Assembly: GCA_013811715.1 (NCBI GenBank)
Contig: JACCUS010000491.1
Span: 1 to 6,126, forward strand
Direction of reading: 5' to 3'
DNA length: 6,126 bases
Source of the DNA: Nocardioidaceae bacterium
GTDB taxonomy: Bacteria > Actinomycetota > Actinomycetes > Propionibacteriales > Nocardioidaceae
Shown here: piece after piece, positions 1 to 5,746 of the stretch
How positions within the stretch are numbered: the first letter of the stretch is position 1
Layout of the letters: each line of letters opens with the position of its first letter
Translations under genes and position numbers: made by a program
The notes under the pieces: generated by a model
What the model was told of the DNA's origin: nothing
Databases searched by the model: none
The model's input: only the letters and a program-made list of their open reading frames with translations

Positions 1-12
1 CTCTCATCCGTG

Positions 13-22
13 AAAGGTGAGG
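13..22 (+). promoter_or_regulatory. Ribosome binding site of groES
   Basis: The purine-rich stretch AAAGGTGAGG ends 7 bases before the GTG at 30. It fits the anti-Shine-Dalgarno sequence and is what fixes the GTG as the groES start, since no in-frame ATG is near. The promoter and any CIRCE/HrcA operator would lie upstream of the window; the 29 bases available show neither. Confidence 0.7.
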
Positions 23-29
23 TCAGCAA

Positions 30-326
30 GTGTCAGTCAACATCAAGCCGCTCGAAGACCGCATTCTCGTCCGCACACTCGAGGCCGAGCAGACCACCGC
101 GTCTGGCCTGGTCATCCCCGACACCGCCAAGGAGAAGCCCCAGGAGGGCGAAGTCCTCGCGGTCGGACCGGGTCGTGTCGACGACAGCGGCAACCGCGTC
201 CCGCTCGACATCGCCGTCGGTGACAAGGTCATCTACAGCAAGTACGGCGGCACCGAGGTCAAGCACTCCGGTGAGGATCTGTTGATCCTCTCGGCGCGCG
301 ACGTCCTCGCCGTCATCGACAAGTAA
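30..326 (+). CDS. groES: Co-chaperonin GroES (Cpn10)
   Basis: GroES is the heptameric lid that caps the GroEL chamber in the cytoplasm and closes it during ATP-driven protein folding. The 98-residue product has the usual length for the family. Seen in the sequence: the N-terminal strand IKPLEDRILVR (5-15), the mobile loop at about 17-35 with the hydrophobic GroEL-contact segment GLVIPD (26-31), the roof and barrel strands GEVLAVGPGR (40-49), and the conserved VGDKVIYSKYGGTEVK (63-78). It starts with GTG, supported by a strong ribosome binding site, and ends in TAA. It is followed 95 bases later by groEL on the same strand, the normal bacterial groESL order. No mutation of a key residue is seen. 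Heat-shock control is expected from the family, but its operator would be outside the window. Confidence 0.97.
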   Translation: MSVNIKPLEDRILVRTLEAEQTTASGLVIPDTAKEKPQEGEVLAVGPGRVDDSGNRVPLDIAVGDKVIYSKYGGTEVKHSGEDLLILSARDVLAVIDK

Positions 327-348
327 GTCACCGCATTTCAGATGGTTG

Positions 349-383
349 CGCCCCGGGCGTCCGGCATCCGGGCACCCGGGGCG
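349..383 (+). promoter_or_regulatory. Strong intercistronic hairpin between groES and groEL
   Basis: CGCCCCGGG (349-357) is the exact reverse complement of CCCGGGGCG (375-383). Inside it, G359-C373, a T-G wobble and CCGG (361-364)/CCGG (368-371) extend the stem around a CAT loop, with only C358/A374 unpaired. No T-run follows, so it does not look like a classical intrinsic terminator. groEL begins 38 bases later with its own ribosome binding site. It may instead be a stability or RNA-processing element that sets different groES and groEL message levels. Intercistronic processing of the groESL1 message has been reported in M. tuberculosis; its occurrence here is inference. Confidence 0.6.
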
Positions 384-421
384 TTACCAGTTCGCCGCAA
401 CGACCCTGACAAGGATCATCA

Positions 422-2041
422 ATGCCCAAGATTTTGCAGTTCGACGAGCAGGCCCGACGCGCGCTGGAGCGTGGCGTCGATGCGCTCGCCAACACCGTCA
501 AGGTGACGCTCGGCCCCAAGGGTCGTTATGTCGTCCTCGACAAGAAGTGGGGACCCCCCACCATGACCAACGACGGCGTAACAGTCGCCCGCGAGATCGA
601 GCTCGACGACCCGTTTGAGAACCTCGGTGCTCAGCTCGCCAAGGAAGTCGCCACCAAGACCAACGACGTCGCCGGCGACGGCACCACCACCGCTACCGTG
701 ATCGCCCAGGCCCTCGTCCACGAGGGGCTGCGCGCCGTCGCCGCCGGGGCCAACCCGATGAGCCTGAAGCGCGGCATCGACGTCGCGGTCGAGGCGATCA
801 ACGCCGAGCTCGGCAAGGCCGCCCGCGACGTCGACTCGACCGAGGACATGGCTCACGTGGCGACCATTTCCGCCCGCGACGCTGTCATCGGCGACCTGAT
901 CTCGCAGGCGTTCGACAAGGTCGGCAAGGACGGCGTCATCACCGTCGAGGAGTCCAACACCCTCGGCACCGAGCTCGAGTTCACCGAGGGGATGCAGTTC
1001 GACAAGGGCTACATCTCGCCGTATTTCGTCACCGACGCCGAGCGTATGGAGACCGTGCTCGACGACCCCTTCATCCTGGTCAACCAGGGCAAGATCTCCG
1101 CGATCAGCGACATGTTGCCGCTCTTGGAGAAGGTCGTCCAGGCCGGCAAGCCGCTGTTCATCATCGCCGAGGACGTCGACGGCGAGGCGCTGTCGACCCT
1201 GGTGGTCAACAAGATCCGCGGCACCTTCACCGCCGCCGCCGTGAAGGCGCCGGCGTTCGGTGACCGGCGCAAGGCGATGCTGGAAGACATCGCGGTGCTG
1301 ACCGGCGCCCAGGTCGTCACCCCCGATGTCGGCCTCAAGCTCGACCAGGTGGGCCAGGAGGTGCTGGGCCGGGCACGCCGGGTGGTCATCACCAAGGACA
1401 ACACCACGATCGTCGACGGCGGTGGCGAGATCGCCGATGTCAACGCCCGAGTGGCGCAGGTCAAGGCCGAGATCGACAACACCGACTCCGACTGGGACCG
1501 CGAGAAGCTGCAGGAGCGGCTCGCCAAGCTCGCCGGCGGTGTCTGTGTAGTCAAGGTCGGTGCCGCCACCGAGGTGGAGCTGAAGGAGAAGAAGCACCGC
1601 ATCGAGGATGCCGTCTCCGCCACACGGGCAGCGATCGAGGAAGGCATTGTCGCGGGTGGCGGTTCAGCCCTCGTGCATGCGGCCACGGCGGTCGGCGACG
1701 GGCTGGGGCTCACCGGAGACGAGGCCATGGGGGCCAGGATCGTCCGCATCGCCGCCGACGAGCCGCTACGCTGGATCGCCGAGAACGGCGGTGACCAGGG
1801 GTACGTCGTGGTGGCGAAGGTCCGCGAGGCAGGCGCCGGCAACGGCTTCAACGCCGAGACCGGCGAGTACGGCGACCTGGTCGCCCAGGGCGTGCTCGAC
1901 CCGGTGAAGGTCACCCGCTCGGCGCTGACCAACGCGGCCTCGATCGCCGGGATGCTGCTCACCACCGAGACCTTGGTGGTGGAGAAGCCGGCCGAAGAAG
2001 AGTCCGACGCGGGCGGTCACGGCCACGGCCACAGCCACTGA
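422..2041 (+). CDS. groEL1: Chaperonin GroEL, GroEL1 type with His-rich C-terminus
   Basis: This is the 60-kDa chaperonin, which folds cytosolic proteins in an ATP-dependent cage with GroES. At 539 residues it has the normal length. Visible landmarks are TLGPKGR (29-35) and NDGVT (50-54) in the nucleotide pocket, GDGTTT (85-90) with the Mg/ATP aspartate D86, the apical-domain segment KAPAFGDRRKAML (275-287), the ATP-hydrolysis aspartate D396 in HRIEDAVSATR, and the cpn60 signature ending AGGG (411-414). The usual Gly of KAPGFGDRR is Ala279. The C-terminus is GGHGHGHSH, not the Gly-Gly-Met repeats of E. coli GroEL. Such His-rich tails mark the groES-linked GroEL1 paralogue of actinobacteria, which usually have a second groEL elsewhere. 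The ATG at 422 is preceded by AAGGA (411-415) at good spacing. The identification as GroEL is certain; the GroEL1 assignment rests on tail and operon position. Confidence 0.96.
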   Translation: MPKILQFDEQARRALERGVDALANTVKVTLGPKGRYVVLDKKWGPPTMTNDGVTVAREIELDDPFENLGAQLAKEVATKTNDVAGDGTTTATVIAQALVHEGLRAVAAGANPMSLKRGIDVAVEAINAELGKAARDVDSTEDMAHVATISARDAVIGDLISQAFDKVGKDGVITVEESNTLGTELEFTEGMQFDKGYISPYFVTDAERMETVLDDPFILVNQGKISAISDMLPLLEKVVQAGKPLFIIAEDVDGEALSTLVVNKIRGTFTAAAVKAPAFGDRRKAMLEDIAVLTGAQVVTPDVGLKLDQVGQEVLGRARRVVITKDNTTIVDGGGEIADVNARVAQVKAEIDNTDSDWDREKLQERLAKLAGGVCVVKVGAATEVELKEKKHRIEDAVSATRAAIEEGIVAGGGSALVHAATAVGDGLGLTGDEAMGARIVRIAADEPLRWIAENGGDQGYVVVAKVREAGAGNGFNAETGEYGDLVAQGVLDPVKVTRSALTNAASIAGMLLTTETLVVEKPAEEESDAGGHGHGHSH

Positions 2042-2098
2042 CCGTTCGACGGAGGGTGACGGGTCCGGTCTGACCGGGCCCGTCATCGTCCCGAACGG
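2042..2098 (+). terminator. Nested inverted repeat after groEL, probable terminator
   Basis: Starting at the first base after the groEL stop, CCGTTCG (2042-2048) is the exact reverse complement of CGAACGG (2092-2098). Within it lies a 13-bp stem, TGACGGGTCCGGT (2057-2069) with ACCGGGCCCGTCA (2073-2085), with one T-G wobble and a 3-base CTG loop. No T-run follows, which is common for actinobacterial terminators. Its position between groEL and the guaB promoter signal supports a transcription end, but the same structure could also affect guaB expression. Confidence 0.6.
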
Positions 2099-2111
2099 CG
2101 ACATGCGCCCG

Positions 2112-2117
2112 TACGAT
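2112..2117 (+). promoter_or_regulatory. -10-like element for leaderless guaB transcript
   Basis: TACGAT fits the actinobacterial -10 pattern TAnnnT and is followed by exactly 6 bases and then ATG 2124. Transcription would therefore start at or next to the start codon. Nothing convincing like TTGACA is seen 16-19 bases further upstream, where the sequence is the right arm of the groEL-guaB inverted repeat. AGGG (2118-2121) lies only 2 bases from the ATG, too close for a ribosome binding site, which favours leaderless translation. Confidence 0.55.
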
Positions 2118-2123
2118 AGGGCC

Positions 2124-3656
2124 ATGGATCTCCAGCCCGTCGGCCTCCCGGACACCGGCATCCCGGAAAAGTTCGCCACCCTCGGACTGACCTTCGACGA
2201 CGTCTTGCTGCTGCCCGGTGAGACGGATCTGGCGCCCGGCGACATCGACACGTCGTCGCGGCTCACCACGCACATCGACGTCCGCACCCCGCTGGTCTCC
2301 AGCGCGATGGACACCGTCACAGAAGCGCGGATGGCCATCGCGATGGCCCGCGAGGGCGGTATCGGCGTCTTGCACCGGAACCTGTCGATCCAGGACCAGG
2401 CTGGTCAGGTCGACCTGGTGAAAAGGTCGGAGTCCGGCATGATCACCAACCCGGTCACGATCGGGCCGGACGTCACGCTCGAGCGACTCGACGAGCTGTG
2501 TGGCAGGTACCGCGTCTCCGGACTCCCCGTAGTCGATGACGACCGCGTCCTGCTCGGCATCATCACCAACCGCGACCTGCGCTTCGTGCCCGCGCGGGAG
2601 TGGCGCGCCCGGCTCGTGCGCGAAGTGATGACTCCCATGCCGCTCGTCACCGCTCCCGTCGGCATCACGTCCGACGACGCGGCGGCGCTACTGGCCAAGC
2701 ACAAGATCGAGAAGCTGCCGCTCATCGACGAGTTCGACCACCTGACGGGGCTGATCACCGTCAAGGACTTCGTCAAGTCAGAGCAGCACCCCGACGCGAC
2801 CAAGGACACCGGAGGCCGCCTCATGGTGGGCGCGGCGATCGGGTACTTCGGTGAGGCCTGGGAGCGCGCCACCGCGCTGGTCGAGGCGGGGGTCGACGTA
2901 CTCGTCGCCGACACCGCCCATGGGCACGTCCGGGTGATGCTCGACATGGTGCGACGGCTCAAGTCCGACCCCGCCACTCGGCATGTGCAGCTGATCGGCG
3001 GGAACGTCGCCACCCGGGCGGGCGCTCAGGCGTTCATCGACGCGGGGGTCGACGCGGTCAAGGTCGGAGTCGGCCCCGGGTCGATCTGCACCACCAGGAT
3101 CGTCGCCGGAGTCGGTGCTCCCCAGGTCACCGCCATCCACGAGGCAGCGCTGGCATGTCGGCCGGCGGGGGTCCCGCTGATCGGGGACGGGGGGCTGCAG
3201 TACTCGGGCGACATCGCCAAGGCACTCGCCGCCGGCGCCGACACGGTGATGCTCGGCTCGTTGCTGGCCGGCTGCGACGAGAGCCCTGGCGAGCTCGTCT
3301 TCGTCAACGGCAAGCAGTTCAAGAGCTACCGGGGGATGGGTTCTCTCGGCGCGATGTCTTCGCGGGGCCGACAGTCGTACTCCAAGGACCGCTACTTCCA
3401 GGCGGAAGTGGGCAGCGACGACAAGATCGTGCCCGAGGGCATCGAGGGACAGGTGCCCTATCGAGGGCCGCTCTCGGCGGTCGCCCACCAGCTGATCGGT
3501 GGGCTGCACCAGTCGATGTTCTACGTCGGGGCGCGCAGCGTGCTCGAGCTGCACGAGCGCGGCCGGTTCGTACGCATCACCTCGGCCGGGCTGAGGGAGA
3601 GCCACCCCCACGACGTTGCGATGACGGTCGAGGCACCCAACTACTCGTCCCGCTGA
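2124..3656 (+). CDS. guaB: IMP dehydrogenase (GuaB)
   Basis: This enzyme oxidises IMP to XMP with NAD+, the committed step of guanine nucleotide synthesis, as a cytosolic tetramer or octamer. The 510-residue product has the full IMPDH architecture: N-terminal barrel strand LTFDDVLLLP (22-31), PLVSSAMDTVTE (56-67), two CBS domains at about 105-222 inserted in the barrel, ADTAHGH (262-268), the catalytic loop GPGSICTTR (317-325) with Cys322, the phosphate-binding IGDGG (353-357) and the mobile flap with Arg423-Tyr424. All catalytic residues are present. HRNLSIQDQA with VDLVKRSESGMIT (97-109) is typical of actinobacterial GuaB (M. tuberculosis GuaB2). An ATG at 2103 would add 7 residues, but the start at 2124 fits the -10 box 6 bases upstream and the family's N-terminus better. 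It heads the guaB-guaB3-amidohydrolase cluster. Confidence 0.96.
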   Translation: MDLQPVGLPDTGIPEKFATLGLTFDDVLLLPGETDLAPGDIDTSSRLTTHIDVRTPLVSSAMDTVTEARMAIAMAREGGIGVLHRNLSIQDQAGQVDLVKRSESGMITNPVTIGPDVTLERLDELCGRYRVSGLPVVDDDRVLLGIITNRDLRFVPAREWRARLVREVMTPMPLVTAPVGITSDDAAALLAKHKIEKLPLIDEFDHLTGLITVKDFVKSEQHPDATKDTGGRLMVGAAIGYFGEAWERATALVEAGVDVLVADTAHGHVRVMLDMVRRLKSDPATRHVQLIGGNVATRAGAQAFIDAGVDAVKVGVGPGSICTTRIVAGVGAPQVTAIHEAALACRPAGVPLIGDGGLQYSGDIAKALAAGADTVMLGSLLAGCDESPGELVFVNGKQFKSYRGMGSLGAMSSRGRQSYSKDRYFQAEVGSDDKIVPEGIEGQVPYRGPLSAVAHQLIGGLHQSMFYVGARSVLELHERGRFVRITSAGLRESHPHDVAMTVEAPNYSSR

Positions 3657-3680
3657 CCAGCGTCACGCTGACGGCGAGGC

Positions 3681-3687
3681 AGAAGGG
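3681..3687 (+). promoter_or_regulatory. Ribosome binding site of guaB3
   Basis: AGAAGGG lies 5 bases before ATG 3693 in the 36-base gap after guaB. It fixes the guaB3 start and, with the short gap, suggests cotranscription with guaB. A small hairpin, CAGCG/CGCTG around TCA (3658-3670), sits just before it, too weak to call a terminator. Confidence 0.7.
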
Positions 3688-3692
3688 CTTTC

Positions 3693-4796
3693 ATGGACAT
3701 CGACATCGGTCGAGCCAAGCGGGGGCGCCGCGCCTACTCGTTCGACGACATAGCGATCGTGCCGAGTCGTCGAACCCGCGACCCGCAGGAGGTCTCCGTC
3801 GCGTGGCAGATCGACGCCTACCGGTTCGAGATCCCGGTGATCGCGGCGCCGATGGACTCGGTGATGTCGCCGACGACGGCGGTCGCGTTCGGTCGGGCCG
3901 GTGGCCTCGGCGTGCTCGACCTCGAGGGGTTGTGGACCCGGTACGACGACCCCGAGCCGCTCCTCGACGAGGTGGCGGCTCTACGTGGGCACGAGGCGAC
4001 CCGGCGGATGCAGGCGATCTACGCCGAACCGATCAAGCCCGAGCTGATGGTCCAGCGCGTCAAGGAGATGCGCGACTCGGGGGTCACGGTCGCCGGCGCG
4101 CTGTCGCCGCAGCTCACCAAGGAGCACGCGCAGTCGGTGATCGGGGCGGGGCTCGACCTGTTCGTCATCAGGGGTACGACGGTGTCGGCTGAGCACGTCT
4201 CCGGCCAGTCCGAGCCGCTCAACCTGAAGCAGTTCATCTACGAGCTCGACGTGCCGGTGATCGTCGGCGGCTGTGCGACGTACCAGGCCGCGCTGCACCT
4301 GATGCGCACTGGAGCGGCTGGGGTGCTGGTGGGTTTCGGGGGAGGCGCGGCGCACACCACGCGGACCGTCCTCGGTCTCGCTGTCCCCATGGCGACCGCA
4401 GTGGCCGACGTCGCCGCCGCCCGGCGCGACTACCTCGACGAGTCGGGCGGCCGGTACGTGCACGTCATCGCCGACGGCTCGATAGGCCGCAGCGGTGACG
4501 TCGCCAAGGCGGTCGCGTGTGGAGCCGACGCCGTGATGATCGGGTCTCCGCTGGCGCGGGCGAAGGAGGCGCCGGGACGTGGCTTCCACTGGGGCGCCGA
4601 GGCCAGGCACGCGATCCTTCCGCGCGGCGAGCGGGTCGAGATCGGCACCGTCGGCACCTTGGACCAGATCCTGAACGGACCGTCCATGGTCTCCGACGGC
4701 ACCATGAACCTGGTGGGGGCGCTGCGGCGCTCGATGGCGACCACCGGCTACACCGAGCTGAAGGAGTTTCAACGCGTCGAGGTCGTCGTCCAGTGA
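3693..4796 (+). CDS. guaB3: GuaB3 family IMP dehydrogenase-related protein
   Basis: This is a cytosolic (beta/alpha)8-barrel paralogue of IMP dehydrogenase with 367 residues and no CBS insertion. Seen: the N-terminal strand YSFDDIAIVPSRRTRDP (15-31), PVIAAPMDSVMSP (48-60), VIVGGCATYQAA (189-200), the loop GGGAAHTTR (216-224) in the position of the IMPDH catalytic loop GPGSICTTR, and the phosphate-binding segment IADGSIGRSGD (259-269) with VMIGSPLA (281-288). The catalytic Cys is replaced by His221. The Arg-Tyr flap of IMPDH is not recognisable either. Normal IMPDH chemistry through a Cys-linked intermediate is therefore unlikely. The motif resembles other actinobacterial GuaB3 proteins as remembered, whose reaction is not firmly established. 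GuaB3 of cyanobacteria, which keeps the Cys, has been reported as an IMPDH. The tandem position behind guaB suggests a role linked to purine metabolism or to GuaB itself. Confidence 0.9.
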   Translation: MDIDIGRAKRGRRAYSFDDIAIVPSRRTRDPQEVSVAWQIDAYRFEIPVIAAPMDSVMSPTTAVAFGRAGGLGVLDLEGLWTRYDDPEPLLDEVAALRGHEATRRMQAIYAEPIKPELMVQRVKEMRDSGVTVAGALSPQLTKEHAQSVIGAGLDLFVIRGTTVSAEHVSGQSEPLNLKQFIYELDVPVIVGGCATYQAALHLMRTGAAGVLVGFGGGAAHTTRTVLGLAVPMATAVADVAAARRDYLDESGGRYVHVIADGSIGRSGDVAKAVACGADAVMIGSPLARAKEAPGRGFHWGAEARHAILPRGERVEIGTVGTLDQILNGPSMVSDGTMNLVGALRRSMATTGYTELKEFQRVEVVVQ

Positions 4797-5614
4797 CGCC
4801 GTTGGCCGCGTTGCGGGTTGCCGCGGTCCAGGCGGAGTCGGTGGCGGCGAGCGTCGAGCAGAACGTCGCTGCGGCCACTCGCTCGGTGCGCGAGGCGGCA
4901 GCGCAGGGCGCCAGGGTCGTCGTACTTCCGGAGCTGTTCCTCTCCGGCTACGACCCCGAGTCCTTGCGCGACCACCCCGACTCATGCGACGTGACGCCGG
5001 ATGACGAGCGGCTCGTCGGCCTCGCCGAGGCGGCGTCCGCGGCTCGCGCGGCGGTGCTGGTGGGCGCCTCGGTGCGCAGCGTCGGTGGGCCAAGAACACT
5101 GTCGCTGTTGAGCTTCTCCCCTGCCGGCACTGTGCAGGTCGCCTACTCCAAGCAGCACCTGTGGGACGCCGAGCGCGGCATCTTCACCGCCGGCGCCAAC
5201 GGCGCGTCGATGGAGATCGACGGCTGGAACCTGGGGCTCGGCATCTGCTACGACGGCTGCTTTCCCGAGCACGCCCGTGCCGCCACCGACGCCGGGGCGC
5301 TGGCGTACCTGTGCCCGTCGGCGTACGTGGTCGGCAGCGAGCACCGCCGTGACCTGTACTACGCCGCGCGGGCAATCGACAACGGCCTCTACGTGGTCTT
5401 CGCCGGACTCACCGGCCGTTGCGGGGGCCTGCAGTTCTGTGGTGGCACCGCCGTCTACGACCCGCAGGGCCGGGTGGTCGACCGGGTCGAGTCCGGTGCG
5501 GGCCTGGCAGTCGCCGATCTCCACTCGAGCGCGATCGAGGAAGCCCGCCACATCAACCCCTACGAGCGAGACCGCCCGGCGACCCTCGGCGGCCGCCGGA
5601 TCGTCACCCTGTGA
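4793..5614 (+). CDS. Carbon-nitrogen hydrolase (nitrilase superfamily amidohydrolase)
   Basis: This protein belongs to the superfamily that hydrolyses non-peptide C-N bonds (amides, carbamoyl groups, nitriles). It has 273 residues, normal for a single-domain member, and no signal peptide. The Glu-Lys-Cys triad is visible: Glu47 in VVVLPELFLSGYD, Lys120 in YSKQHLWD and Cys152 in GICYDGCFPEHAR. Glu127 may be the additional active-site glutamate. The tail (DLYYAARAIDNGLYVVFAG, 187-205, and NPYERDRP, 255-262) is typical of the fold. The GTG start at 4793 overlaps the guaB3 stop by 4 bases (GTGA), with GAGG 10 bases upstream, so translation is probably coupled to guaB3. A TTG at 4802 is a weaker alternative. 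The substrate cannot be told from sequence; the operon context allows a link to nucleotide or amide-nitrogen metabolism, which is inference. No glutaminase or ligase domain is fused to it. Confidence 0.88.
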   Translation: MTPLAALRVAAVQAESVAASVEQNVAAATRSVREAAAQGARVVVLPELFLSGYDPESLRDHPDSCDVTPDDERLVGLAEAASAARAAVLVGASVRSVGGPRTLSLLSFSPAGTVQVAYSKQHLWDAERGIFTAGANGASMEIDGWNLGLGICYDGCFPEHARAATDAGALAYLCPSAYVVGSEHRRDLYYAARAIDNGLYVVFAGLTGRCGGLQFCGGTAVYDPQGRVVDRVESGAGLAVADLHSSAIEEARHINPYERDRPATLGGRRIVTL

Positions 5615-5623
5615 CTCCCCTTC

Positions 5624-5689
5624 CCCGCGAGGGGTCGCAAACGCACCCGTGAGGGGTCGCAAACCCACCCGCGAGGGGTCGCAAACCGC
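5624..5689. repeat. Three tandem 22-bp direct repeats
   Basis: Units start at 5624, 5646 and 5668, exactly 22 bases apart, with consensus CCCGYGAGGGGTCGCAAAC plus a variable CNC-like end. The core GAGGGGTCGCAAAC is identical in all three. Each unit contains a dyad, GCGA-GGGG-TCGC (GTGA in the second, where a G-U pair would keep RNA pairing), and can alternatively form CCC-GNGA-GGG with a GNRA-type loop. The array begins 9 bases after the amidohydrolase stop and ends 13 bases before the minus-strand methyltransferase stop, so it sits between convergent genes. The 22-bp period is about two helical turns. There are no CRISPR-style unique spacers. Its function is unknown. Confidence 0.9.
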
Positions 5690-5701
5690 CGGTGGTTGTG
5701 G

Positions 5702-5746
5702 CTCAGCCCGGGAAGGTTGCCAGGATGCTGACGGCGTCGGGCTGAG
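5702..5746. repeat. 9-bp inverted repeat overlapping methyltransferase remnant end
   Basis: CTCAGCCCG (5702-5710) and CGGGCTGAG (5738-5746) are perfect reverse complements separated by 27 bases. The left arm contains the stop codon of the minus-strand methyltransferase remnant, so both arms lie mostly within its coding sequence. It may be chance in GC-rich coding DNA or part of a terminator between the convergent genes. Confidence 0.4.

Noticed and set aside
1..29. CIRCE/HrcA operator or heat-shock promoter before groES
   Set aside because: Looked for TTAGCACTC/GAGTGCTAA-like arms; none is in the 29 bases available. It could lie further upstream.
419..1597. Long minus-strand open frame (392 codons) antisense to groEL
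   Set aside because: It lies opposite groEL, whose protein is unmistakable. Long antisense frames are expected in GC-rich genes with G/C at third positions. The translation is low-complexity (Gly/Asp/Leu/Val) and resembles no family.
1009..1965. Second minus-strand open frame inside groEL (318 codons)
   Set aside because: Ser/Ala/Pro/Thr-rich translation with no motif; it is a shadow of groEL.
2778..3611. Minus-strand frame opposite guaB (277 codons)
   Set aside because: Antisense shadow of a fully conserved IMP dehydrogenase; composition is unlike a real protein.
3658..3670. Small hairpin CAGCG-TCA-CGCTG between guaB and guaB3
   Set aside because: Only 5 pairs and no T-run in a 36-base gap followed by a good ribosome binding site; too weak for a terminator.
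3155..4192. Plus-strand frame of 345 codons spanning the guaB-guaB3 junction
   Set aside because: Arg/Gly/Ala-rich shifted frame that runs through two well-supported genes.
3981..5099. Minus-strand frame of 372 codons opposite guaB3 and the amidohydrolase
   Set aside because: Arg/Pro-rich antisense shadow; both sense genes have clear catalytic or fold motifs.
5624..5689. Possible small CRISPR array
   Set aside because: The units are contiguous, with no unique spacers of 25-40 bases between them, and no cas gene is in the window.
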